DNA from: Bacteroidia bacterium
Lineage (GTDB): Bacteria > Bacteroidota > Bacteroidia > Bacteroidales > UBA12481
DNA length: 7,325 bases
Assembly: GCA_026391235.1 (NCBI GenBank)
Contig: JAPLDV010000476.1
Location: forward strand, 1 to 7,325
Direction of reading: 5' to 3'
The notes under the pieces were generated by a model. The model was given only the letters and a program-made list of their open reading frames with translations, was not told where the DNA came from and searched no databases. The position numbers were made by a program, and so were the translations under genes. Below are positions 1-6,068 of the stretch, piece by piece. Within the stretch, counting starts at the first letter, position 1. Every line of letters begins with the position of its first letter.

Positions 1-158
1 GCTTTGAAAGCAAGGAGTATGCCGCCTACTTCTGGACTGCCTCCACCATTGATGGCGACAATGGCTGGCGGCGGGGAATTTGTTCAGATAGCCCGGGCAT
101 CAGCCGGCAGGAAGACCGGCGTTACTTTGGGTGCTCGGTTCGCTGTGTAAAAGACTGA
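1..158 (+). CDS. FISUMP-domain protein, C-terminal fragment (5' end outside window)
   Basis: The reading frame is open from base 3 to a TGA at 156-158 and gives the last 51 residues of a protein that starts outside the window. The fragment begins FESKEYAAYFWTAS and ends YFGCSVRCVKD. This closely resembles the end of the Fibrobacter succinogenes major paralogous domain (TIGR02145), where a Phe-Trp-Ser/Thr segment is followed by an aromatic, Arg-containing strand and a final Gly-x-Ser-Val-Arg-Cys-Val-(K/R)-Asp. Two Cys residues near the end (in GCSVRC) fit the usual pattern. In Bacteroidota such domains are common on secreted or surface lipoproteins of unknown function. The N-terminal part, including any signal peptide or additional domains, cannot be seen. 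The assignment rests on the C-terminal motif only, so the role stays unknown. Confidence 0.82.
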   Translation, partial: FESKEYAAYFWTASTIDGDNGWRRGICSDSPGISRQEDRRYFGCSVRCVKD

Positions 159-182
159 CAAATAAATATGAAGTATGAATTA

Positions 183-325
183 AGAGATTCGAGGACCAGT
201 TTTGAATTTTAAAGTACGAGATTCAGGGAAATGAGCATCAGCTAAGCCCTCTATTCGTAAGACGCAATTATGCGTCTCTACTTGAATCTGTAATTTCAAA
301 ATTCAAAACTGGCCCTCGAATCTCT
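183..325. repeat. Nested inverted repeat, MITE-like (143 bp, 28-bp terminal arms)
   Basis: Arms 183-210 and 298-325 are inverted copies of each other, 27 of 28 positions matching; the one difference (A-C-C-A versus G-G-C-C context) would be a G-U pair in RNA. Inside lies a second 7-bp pair (219-225 with 283-289, AGATTCA/TGAATCT). Inside that is a perfect 7-bp hairpin at 260-277 (AGACGCA, loop ATTA, TGCGTCT). The element fills most of the spacer between the FISUMP gene and the GH172 gene and has no coding capacity. The innermost hairpin, followed by CTAC, resembles a GACGCA...TGCGTC repeat I associate with Bacteroidota intergenic regions. It could be a non-autonomous mobile element, a REP-like repeat or a transcript-end structure. 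No clear target-site duplication is seen. Confidence 0.75.
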
Positions 326-375
326 AACATCAAAATTCCTAACCTTTTAACCTCCTAACCATTAACCCAATACCC

Positions 376-1986
376 ATGAAAAACTTAACTTCCCTCCTGT
401 GTGCCCTGGTCCTGCTGCTCCTCGGAAGCTGCCGGCAGCAATCAGACACGGTCGTCGGCGGTGCGATCCTGTCCGACCTGATGCGCCCGATCGACGGGCG
501 AAGCATGCGTTCAACCTCTACCAAAACCGATTCGCTTGGAAAACCTATTGCCCACAACGCCGATAATTCCAGGGTGATGGCGGGTAAGAGCAAAATAGTG
601 CTGGATGTTAAAGGCCCCGGAGTGGTAACCCACATGTGGTTCACGTTCCTCGGTCCAGGCAAGCACCCCTGGGCAATTAACGGCTCAGCAACTCATCAGG
701 AAATGCTTATACGGATATATTATGACGGCAGTGATGTTCCGGGGGTGGAGGCTCCTTTTGGCGACTTCTTTGCCAACTGTTTCGGAAAACGGTCGGAGGT
801 TATCAGCTTGCCAATCATTGTTGAAGATGCAGATTCGTACAACTCCTTCTGGCCCATGCCTTTTCAGAAATCGATCCGGATCGAGATCGTCAATCAGAGC
901 AAAGAAAAGAATATCAACCTGTTGTATTACAATATCGACTGGATCAAGAAAGATAAGCTACCTGCTGAAACTCCCTATTTCTATGCTCAATACCGGCAGG
1001 AGTATCCAACAAAGCCGGGTGATGATTATCTGATCCTGGAAACCGAAGGGAAGGGCCATTATGTAGGAACAGTAATGGCCGTGCGCACCCGGAGCCCATC
1101 CTGGTTCGGCGAGGGCGATGAGAAGATCTATATCGATGGAGAAAAAGATGCATCTATCTGGGGAACAGGTACTGAAGATTATTTCCTGTCGGCATGGGGA
1201 CTGAAAAGCGGGGTGAACACGCCCTATTTCGGAACCGTTTATTTTGATCAGTGGGGAATTGTTGGCGGACACACCTCGGCATTCCGCTGGCACATTGCCG
1301 ATCCTATTGTATTTAATACCGGGATCAAGGTCACGATTGAGCATTACGGATGGATCTCTCCGGATGAAAATATCGAACGGCGCGCCCACAGCTGGAATGA
1401 AAGGGAAGATGATTTTGCGACCGTGGCTTATTGGTATCAAACCGGTATCCCAACCTGCAAGAGGGAAACTCCACCTGCCGAAGAACGGATTCTCCCGAAC
1501 CTGGATGTTATTGTTCCTGCCAAAGACGTGATAGCAAATAAGGCTTTCAAAGGCGGGAATCCTCAGTTTCAGGAAGATCTTGAATTCTATTTGGGAGGTC
1601 AGCTCCTTTTTGTACCATCGGGGGACCAAGCCTCCATGGAGATTCCTTTTACCGTATCGGAAAAGAAACCGACCCGGCTTTTGCTGAGCGTGACCAGGGC
1701 CCCCGATTATGGCATCTGGCAGGCGTACCTGAACGGCATCAAGGTAGGAAGTCCGATGAACCTGTATGACGAAAAGATACATGAATGGGAGCATCACCTG
1801 CTGGATTTCTGGCCCGATCCCGGGAAATATATCCTGGAATTGAAACTTATCGGAAAGGATCAGCGATCAACGGGAAAACTCCTTGGGATCGAGTCGGTAA
1901 GGCTGCGTGAACGCCGTCCGAGGGTAACCGGCTTTGCTTTTAACAAGGATGATGACTGGAAAACTAACCCGATACTGTACGAATAA
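376..1986 (+). CDS. DUF2961 / GH172-family lipoprotein, putative exo-furanosidase
   Basis: The 536-residue protein starts with a short lipoprotein signal (KN, then a Leu-rich core, then LLGSC with Cys19), so it is probably exported and lipid-anchored. The core carries DUF2961 (PF11175, now CAZy GH172) signatures: HMWFTF at 86-91, YYDGSDVPGVEAPFGDFF at 115-132, GTGTEDYF at 263-270 and FRWHIADPIVF at 303-313. Glu267 in the TED motif is a likely catalytic carboxylate; I could not place the second one with confidence. Characterised GH172 enzymes are an alpha-D-fructofuranosidase acting on difructose dianhydride I in Bifidobacterium and exo-alpha-D-arabinofuranosidases acting on mycobacterial D-arabinan in Dysgonomonas. 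The substrate here is open. Residues about 397-512 look like an added beta-sandwich, possibly carbohydrate-binding (APDYGIWQAYLNG at 442-454). The ATG at 376 is chosen because it directly precedes the signal peptide. No Shine-Dalgarno or TAnnTTTG box was found upstream. Confidence 0.88.
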   Translation: MKNLTSLLCALVLLLLGSCRQQSDTVVGGAILSDLMRPIDGRSMRSTSTKTDSLGKPIAHNADNSRVMAGKSKIVLDVKGPGVVTHMWFTFLGPGKHPWAINGSATHQEMLIRIYYDGSDVPGVEAPFGDFFANCFGKRSEVISLPIIVEDADSYNSFWPMPFQKSIRIEIVNQSKEKNINLLYYNIDWIKKDKLPAETPYFYAQYRQEYPTKPGDDYLILETEGKGHYVGTVMAVRTRSPSWFGEGDEKIYIDGEKDASIWGTGTEDYFLSAWGLKSGVNTPYFGTVYFDQWGIVGGHTSAFRWHIADPIVFNTGIKVTIEHYGWISPDENIERRAHSWNEREDDFATVAYWYQTGIPTCKRETPPAEERILPNLDVIVPAKDVIANKAFKGGNPQFQEDLEFYLGGQLLFVPSGDQASMEIPFTVSEKKPTRLLLSVTRAPDYGIWQAYLNGIKVGSPMNLYDEKIHEWEHHLLDFWPDPGKYILELKLIGKDQRSTGKLLGIESVRLRERRPRVTGFAFNKDDDWKTNPILYE

Positions 1987-2021
1987 AATACGTCGGCGCT
2001 TCGTTAGGCGGAAGAATGGAA

Positions 2022-2055
2022 CGCGGATGACGCGGATCCCTGCGGGAGCGCGGAT
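2022..2055. repeat. Phased CGCGGAT direct repeats
   Basis: Exact CGCGGAT copies begin at 2022, 2031 and 2049, all on a 9-nt phase. A degenerate copy (TGCGGGA) sits at 2041, close to the missing position. The local sequence is much more G+C-rich than the surrounding spacer. Arrays of this kind between Bacteroidota genes are familiar to me as dispersed intergenic repeats; their function is not known. Confidence 0.6.
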
Positions 2056-2083
2056 TCGACCCAAACGGGGGTGGGCCAAAATG

Positions 2084-2233
2084 CCCCAGACTGAAGTCCG
2101 GGGTTAATGATGAGACCTTTTCAATCTCGGATCACCTTGAAGCTATCTTGTAATATATTCAATGTCAGTATATTACAAAATTATTCAAATGAAATATCGG
2201 TAGCCTTCATTAACCCCAGGTTTCAACCTGGGG
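2084..2233. repeat. MITE-like inverted repeat built from two hairpins (150 bp)
   Basis: The outer arms 2084-2110 and 2207-2233 are inverted copies matching at about 22 of 27 positions, with all differences transitions. Each arm holds its own 20-nt hairpin: CCCCAGACTGAAGTCCGGGG at 2084-2103 and CCCCAGGTTTCAACCTGGGG at 2214-2233. Each hairpin is joined to an AT-rich TTAATGA/TCATTAA end that points inward. Compared on the same strand, two stem pairs change together (A-T to G-C and C-G to T-A), which suggests the hairpin shape is kept. The middle of the element contains a third stem-loop, listed separately. It resembles the CATTAACCCC...hairpin repeats scattered in Bacteroidota genomes. Confidence 0.72.
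2148..2178. repeat. Perfect 10-bp AT-rich stem-loop inside the MITE-like element
   Basis: TTGTAATATA at 2148-2157 pairs perfectly with TATATTACAA at 2169-2178 across an 11-nt loop. It lies near the centre of the 150-bp inverted repeat, so the whole element could fold as nested arms. The stem is A+T-rich, unlike the G+C-rich outer hairpins, and has no T-run after it. Confidence 0.65.
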
Positions 2234-2272
2234 GTGTCCCAGCGGAGCATCCGCGTCAAAGTTCTTCTGTCA

Positions 2273-2290
2273 TTCCCGCGAAAGCGGGAA
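2273..2290. repeat. 7-bp hairpin with GAAA tetraloop, dispersed-repeat type
   Basis: TTCCCGC at 2273-2279 pairs with GCGGGAA at 2284-2290 around a GAAA loop (a GNRA tetraloop). It lies 15 bases beyond the helicase stop. The core, preceded by GTCA, matches the widespread CATTCCCGCGAAAGCGGGAA dispersed repeat seen in many bacterial genomes. There is no following T-run on either strand, so it is called a repeat rather than an intrinsic terminator, though it could stabilise the helicase mRNA end. Confidence 0.65.
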
Positions 2291-2304
2291 CCGCGTTCCA
2301 TTTT

Positions 2305-3534
2305 CTAATACCTCGGTTTCCGGACTGTTGCGGCGCCGGAAGTCTGCCGGGCAACCGGCCGCCGGAACTCCTGCTTCGGGGCTTTCACCGGATGATGGTC
2401 GATCAGTGGATAGTCATGGTCCTCCCAAACAGGTATCCGTATTGTAATCAGTTTCTCGATATCCTTCAGAAAGGATTTCTCTTCGGCATCGCAGAACGAA
2501 TAAGCAGTTCCGTTGGCCCCTGCCCTGGCGGTACGGCCGATTCGATGCACGTAGGTTTCAGGGATATTCGGAATCTCGAAATTGATCACGAATTCCATAT
2601 CGTCGACATCGATGCCGCGTGCTGCAATATCGGTGGCCACAAGCACCCGCGTGCTCTTTTCCTTGAAATTCGACAATGCTTTCTGCCTGGCATTCTGGCC
2701 TTTGTTACCGTGAATGGCTTCGGCCTTTATATTATTCCGGACAAGAACCTTAACTACTTTGTCGGCTCCGTGCTTGGTGCGCGTGAATACCAGTGCTGTC
2801 CTGATTTTAGAATCCCTCAGCACATCAACCAGCAAAGCATTTTTGTTGCCTTTGTCAACAAAGAAAACGTATTGCTGAACGGTATCAACCGTTGTCGCTG
2901 AAGGAGTTACCATCACTTTTAAAGGGTTATGCAGGATAGTAGCCGCCAGCTTCACGATCTCGGGAGGCATGGTGGCAGAGAAAAAAAGCGATTGCCTTTT
3001 AACGGGCAATGCTGCAAGAATTTTCTTTACATCATGGATAAAACCCATATCCAGCATGCGGTCGGCTTCATCCAGCACAAATATTTCGATATCCTTAAGG
3101 GTGATATATCCCTGGTTCATCAGATCGAGCAAACGGCCTGGAGTGGCTACGAGGATATCCACACCCCGCTGCAAGATGGTGGTCTGCGGACCCTGAGCCA
3201 CTCCGCCGAAAACTACGGTGGAGGTTAATCCGGTGTACCTGCCATACGCCTTAAAACTTTCATCAATCTGTATGGCGAGTTCACGTGTAGGGGTAACAAT
3301 CAGACTTCTGATTTTTCTTCTTCTGTCGTTAATGTGGTTAGCACGAAGTAGTTGAAGAATTGGTACCGCAAATGCTGCGGTTTTTCCGGTGCCGGTCTGA
3401 GCGCAGCCCAGGAGGTCGGTCCCTCTTAAAACTATCGGTATTGCTTGTTCCTGAACGGGTGTTGGAGTGGTGTAGCCTTCTTCTTGTAATGATTTGAGAA
3501 TCGGTTCAATAATGTTTAACGAATGAAATTCCAT
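2305..3534 (-). CDS. DEAD-box ATP-dependent RNA helicase, RhlE-like
   Basis: This complete 409-residue DEAD-box helicase would use ATP to unwind short RNA duplexes in the cytoplasm, typically in ribosome assembly, RNA decay or cold adaptation. The motifs are in order: Q motif with FHSLNI and TPVQEQAIP (3-33), motif I AQTGTGKT (45-52), Ia PTRELA (82-87), Ib TPGR (131-134), II DEAD (155-158), III SAT (186-188), IV LVFTRTK (248-254), V ATDIAARGIDV (300-310), VI HRIGRTARAG (330-339). All key residues are present. A short basic tail (384-409) follows the core, shorter than the long extensions of many DEAD-box proteins. DEADRMLDMGF and the overall length favour the RhlE group, but the subgroup is uncertain. 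The ATG at 3532-3534 begins right before the Q motif. A TAnnTTTG box lies about 40 bases upstream and no Shine-Dalgarno sequence is present. The gene is convergent with the GH172 gene and divergent from the small membrane protein gene. Confidence 0.96.
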   Translation of the reverse strand: MEFHSLNIIEPILKSLQEEGYTTPTPVQEQAIPIVLRGTDLLGCAQTGTGKTAAFAVPILQLLRANHINDRRRKIRSLIVTPTRELAIQIDESFKAYGRYTGLTSTVVFGGVAQGPQTTILQRGVDILVATPGRLLDLMNQGYITLKDIEIFVLDEADRMLDMGFIHDVKKILAALPVKRQSLFFSATMPPEIVKLAATILHNPLKVMVTPSATTVDTVQQYVFFVDKGNKNALLVDVLRDSKIRTALVFTRTKHGADKVVKVLVRNNIKAEAIHGNKGQNARQKALSNFKEKSTRVLVATDIAARGIDVDDMEFVINFEIPNIPETYVHRIGRTARAGANGTAYSFCDAEEKSFLKDIEKLITIRIPVWEDHDYPLIDHHPVKAPKQEFRRPVARQTSGAATVRKPRY

Positions 3535-3573
3535 GAATACAATTTAGTGAAAATATTGAATATTAATAATTTA

Positions 3574-3581
3574 CAAAGGTA
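3574..3581 (-). promoter_or_regulatory. Bacteroidota-type -7 box (TACCTTTG) for the helicase gene
   Basis: Read on the minus strand the sequence is TACCTTTG, a full match to the TAnnTTTG -7 consensus recognised by the Bacteroidota primary sigma factor. A transcript starting just downstream would have an A/T-rich leader of about 30-35 nt before the ATG at 3534. The expected -33 TTG is not clearly present; a T-rich stretch lies at about the right distance. Confidence 0.5.
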
Positions 3582-3654
3582 ATACAATTATTCGGATAAA
3601 AAGTTGATGCAATCGGGTTTCGAACCAGAGGGAGGTTGCCGAAAATTCTGCTGA

Positions 3655-3681
3655 GATTGTTGGGATTGTTGTGATTGCTTG
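3655..3681. repeat. Three 9-bp direct repeats (GATTGTTGG-like)
   Basis: Three adjacent 9-bp units read GATTGTTGG, GATTGTTGT and GATTGCTTG, starting at 3655, 3664 and 3673; GATTG is invariant. They sit in the divergent spacer, upstream of both presumed promoters. This could be a small intergenic minisatellite or a set of phased protein-binding sites; the sequence does not decide. Confidence 0.55.
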
Positions 3682-3753
3682 GATCTCCGGTTCAGCCTTG
3701 TTACAATTCTAAACGTCCGTAGTCCTCAAGTCTTACCATTATGAAAAAAGCCT

Positions 3754-3761
3754 TAGATTTG
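3754..3761 (+). promoter_or_regulatory. Bacteroidota-type -7 box (TAGATTTG) for the two-gene unit
   Basis: TAGATTTG matches the TAnnTTTG -7 consensus. It lies 30 bases before the ATG at 3792, so a transcript would have a leader of roughly 20-25 nt, which is A-rich and lacks a Shine-Dalgarno sequence. No good TTG is found at the -33 position, so this is a moderate call. Confidence 0.42.
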
Positions 3762-3791
3762 GGCAAATAAACCAAAACACCCAATCAGATT

Positions 3792-4091
3792 ATGGAATTT
3801 GTAAAAGTTGCTTTTGTTATTTCCCTTTTCATTTCGTTATGTAAAGGCGGAGCGTGTATCGGTCTCGGTATTTTACTGCTGAACTATGTTGAATCCTTAG
3901 TAACGCTGTTTACCAGGCGGGCAGTGCCGGAAGATTTGCCGGATGCCAGATCAGGTAACCAGGCGATGCCGACAATCAGATTTATCGGAATACTGTTCAT
4001 ATTGCTTGGCATCGGGATCATTATACTGGGTTCAATTACGATGGTCGCAGGCATCAGCCTGGGCAGCCAGAATTTAAATCTGAAGTTTTAG
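3792..4091 (+). CDS. Small two-helix membrane protein of unknown function
   Basis: I do not recognise the family of this 99-residue protein. It has two strongly hydrophobic stretches, about residues 5-31 (with a Lys18-Gly-Gly break and Cys17/Cys22) and 63-88 (a Gly/Ile/Leu-rich helix). They are joined by a hydrophilic loop with TRR at 41-43 and acidic residues (PEDLPDA, 46-52). The Arg pair after helix 1 suggests this loop faces the cytoplasm. There is no lipobox and no cleavable-signal pattern. The ATG at 3792 gives a Met-Glu start, and a TAnnTTTG box lies 30 bases upstream. The gap to the next gene is only 37 bases with no terminator, so the two are probably co-transcribed, and this protein may work with that lipoprotein. 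The coding call rests on the coherent membrane topology, start context and tight spacing. Confidence 0.72.
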   Translation: MEFVKVAFVISLFISLCKGGACIGLGILLLNYVESLVTLFTRRAVPEDLPDARSGNQAMPTIRFIGILFILLGIGIIILGSITMVAGISLGSQNLNLKF

Positions 4092-4128
4092 ATCCGTCAC
4101 TATTTCACAACTTTTAAAAATCCAGGGG

Positions 4129-6009
4129 ATGAAAAAAGTATTGTTGCCGGTATTCGTATTTTTCTTTTCGGGAATGATTCTATTAATGCCATCCTGCAAA
4201 AAGGACAAGGATCCATTTGATGAGGATTCCCAAAAATCGTATGAAGCTGTTATCGAATTGCAAAATAAAAGCCTTCAAAAGTTTAATGAATTCCTGATCA
4301 CCCAGGATACAACCGGCGCCAAAGAATCAGTTGCAACCTGGTTCAAGGGCGATGCTTTGGTGGAGTGGGCCACGGTAACCGCACAAGGTGTTATGGTCAA
4401 ATATGTCAGTGGAATATGCGGTGGGTTGGTCGTGGATTATCAGCGCAAACCGGAAATTGGCAAACCCCTGACCGTAATGAACCAGACCTTGGATCATCCG
4501 ATACCCTATAAACTTACTTCGAAGAAAAAAGCAGTGATCCTGGCGGCATTCTACGATTCCTGGAGCAGCTGGGTCGATTATCAGAAAAACAATTGGGATG
4601 TGCAACTGGCACGGGATGGATTCCCTTCCACGGAAAGAGTCACCAATAAATCAGTTACCCTCGATAAGCTTACCACGCTTAATCAATATGGGGTAATTGA
4701 TTTTAATACACATGGAATTATCTGGCCCGCCGGGAATGCAGTTGATGACATAGCGATGCTGACCTATGAGATAGAAAACATTTCAACGGCAAAAAAATAT
4801 TGGAAAGATCTGCAGGAAGGCAGGGTGGTCATCCTTGAAGACCCAACGGGTTTTCAGATTTATGCCGTCAAACCCGATTTTATCACTCAATACAATGATT
4901 TCAAAAAGGATACGGTGCTGTTTTACGGTGGATTCTGCTACAGCGGTCTGGGTCACTGGCCTGATATTGTGAAATCGTGTGCGGCAGGCACGTATTTGGG
5001 AGTCAACAACCCTGTACAGAGTGATTGGGCCTCCTGGTGGGCGGTCGACGTGATCACCAGCCTATCCGATCATTCCCTTGATTATCCAATGACTATGGAA
5101 TATTGGCAAATGTCCAGTCCCTTAGCCAAAAAATATTGGAGCGCTGACCTTAGGAGTGATGTAGTCATTTCTTATACCGGCTATGGCGGGCTGACCCTTT
5201 GGAAAAATGAGGATGCTTCATTGGGTTCCATCAAATCGACAGATACAAGCGGTGCCCCTGTGAAAATTCCCGGGTACACCTGCCAAAATTATGTACTGGA
5301 GTGCGATATCCCGGGGGTGCTGCCCGCCGGACTGGGTTATAGCTGGACTTATGGTGATGGCCAGACCTATTATACCGTCAATGATAACAAAGCATTAAAA
5401 CACCACTGGGCGAATCAAAAATCGTATACGGTCAGCGTGGAAGTCCGGAAAATAAGCACTAACGAGGTGATCAAACAATTTATAAAAACGGTAAGCTTTG
5501 TTGAGCCAAGCTATCTCCCTGAATTACAAACATTTAAATTTTTCAAGGAATACCTTGTTACTAATGGCATACAGCTTTCGGGAGCTGGTGGTTACGGATA
5601 CTATTTCGATACCAATACTGAGTACTATGAAACCCCGCTAACCTGGACCGATTCCAGCTTCTTGGCAAAGGACATGTCAAATTATGATCATTTGCAAATA
5701 ACCGTTGAAGGAAATTTTTCCAGCGATGGACGCATACTAAAGCATTGCCTCATCAGGAAAACCAGGTCAAAACTCTACCCTCCTGAAATGGACCTGACCC
5801 TTGAGATCACCAATTTTCCAATCATGGTGCGCGATACCATGAATTGTCTGAGCTCCTTTTACAATAGCATGAGCGGTACTGCTGCACAGCCTTTTGCCAC
5901 CCGTGTGGAATATAAGGAATGGAACGCTGCAGACAGCACCTGGACCACCATCAGCAATATCGACTGGACCCGGATGGGATTGACGACCTATTTCACCAAC
6001 GACCATTGA
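4129..6009 (+). CDS. Lipoprotein with clan CD peptidase-like His/Cys domain and PKD-like domain
   Basis: This 626-residue protein begins with a lipoprotein signal (MPSC, Cys23, then KKDKDPFDED), so it is probably exported and possibly surface-exposed. Residues 133-310 look like a Rossmann-type alpha/beta domain: KKAVILAAF (133-141), VTLDKL (176-181), the strand YGVIDFNTHG with His195-Gly196, and the strand DTVLFYGGFCYSG with Cys270. A strand ending in His-Gly followed by a strand ending in Cys-x-Ser-Gly is the hallmark of clan CD cysteine peptidases (caspase, gingipain, legumain, clostripain). AAGTYLGV (285-292) resembles the following strand. The His-Cys spacing (75 residues) is longer than in most of that clan. 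Residues 380-457 look like a PKD-type beta-sandwich (WTYGDG 406-411, HHWANQKSYTVSVEV 425-439). Residues 461-626 are not recognised. Peptidase activity is an inference from motifs; a non-enzymatic relative is possible. Confidence 0.7.
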   Translation: MKKVLLPVFVFFFSGMILLMPSCKKDKDPFDEDSQKSYEAVIELQNKSLQKFNEFLITQDTTGAKESVATWFKGDALVEWATVTAQGVMVKYVSGICGGLVVDYQRKPEIGKPLTVMNQTLDHPIPYKLTSKKKAVILAAFYDSWSSWVDYQKNNWDVQLARDGFPSTERVTNKSVTLDKLTTLNQYGVIDFNTHGIIWPAGNAVDDIAMLTYEIENISTAKKYWKDLQEGRVVILEDPTGFQIYAVKPDFITQYNDFKKDTVLFYGGFCYSGLGHWPDIVKSCAAGTYLGVNNPVQSDWASWWAVDVITSLSDHSLDYPMTMEYWQMSSPLAKKYWSADLRSDVVISYTGYGGLTLWKNEDASLGSIKSTDTSGAPVKIPGYTCQNYVLECDIPGVLPAGLGYSWTYGDGQTYYTVNDNKALKHHWANQKSYTVSVEVRKISTNEVIKQFIKTVSFVEPSYLPELQTFKFFKEYLVTNGIQLSGAGGYGYYFDTNTEYYETPLTWTDSSFLAKDMSNYDHLQITVEGNFSSDGRILKHCLIRKTRSKLYPPEMDLTLEITNFPIMVRDTMNCLSSFYNSMSGTAAQPFATRVEYKEWNAADSTWTTISNIDWTRMGLTTYFTNDH

Positions 6010-6068
6010 TCCGGATATAACAGCCATCCAAGAAGAATATCGACTGAAATTGGATGAAACCTAATTAT

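Larger units (their letters stand above)
1987..2304. other. Repeat-rich, non-coding spacer between convergent genes
   Basis: This 318-bp spacer lies between the stop of the GH172 gene (+) and the stop of the helicase gene (-). It contains no convincing gene. It is filled by at least three separate repeat structures, listed individually: phased CGCGGAT copies, a MITE-like inverted repeat and a GAAA-loop hairpin. None is followed by a T-run on either strand, so no classical intrinsic terminator is seen, although the hairpins could still halt or protect the two converging transcripts. Confidence 0.7.

Noticed and set aside
958..1797. Open frame of 279 codons on the - strand
   Set aside because: It is entirely antisense to the GH172 gene and has no domain, signal or sensible start context.
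1996..2010. GTTAGGC, which matches the core-site pattern of integron attC
   Set aside because: No matching RYYYAAC partner or paired inner boxes are found within about 150 bases, and no cassette layout is present.
2273..2290. GAAA-loop hairpin as the intrinsic terminator of the helicase gene
   Set aside because: Position and stem fit, but no T-run follows on the minus strand and the sequence matches a widespread dispersed repeat.
2107..2901. Open frame of 264 codons on the + strand
   Set aside because: It lies mostly antisense to the helicase, whose motifs are complete, and its start falls inside the hairpin repeat. The protein has no recognisable domain.
3741..3770. Nine-codon ORF (MKKALDLGK) that could be a leader peptide
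   Set aside because: It overlaps the TAGATTTG promoter-like box, so it would start upstream of the expected transcript start. There is no attenuator structure after it.
6025..6056. CATCCAA/TTGGATG pair (18-nt loop) between the convergent lipoprotein and rhamnosidase genes, as a bidirectional terminator
   Set aside because: The stem is only 7 bp with few G-C pairs, the loop is long, and there is no T-run on either side. It is likely to be chance.
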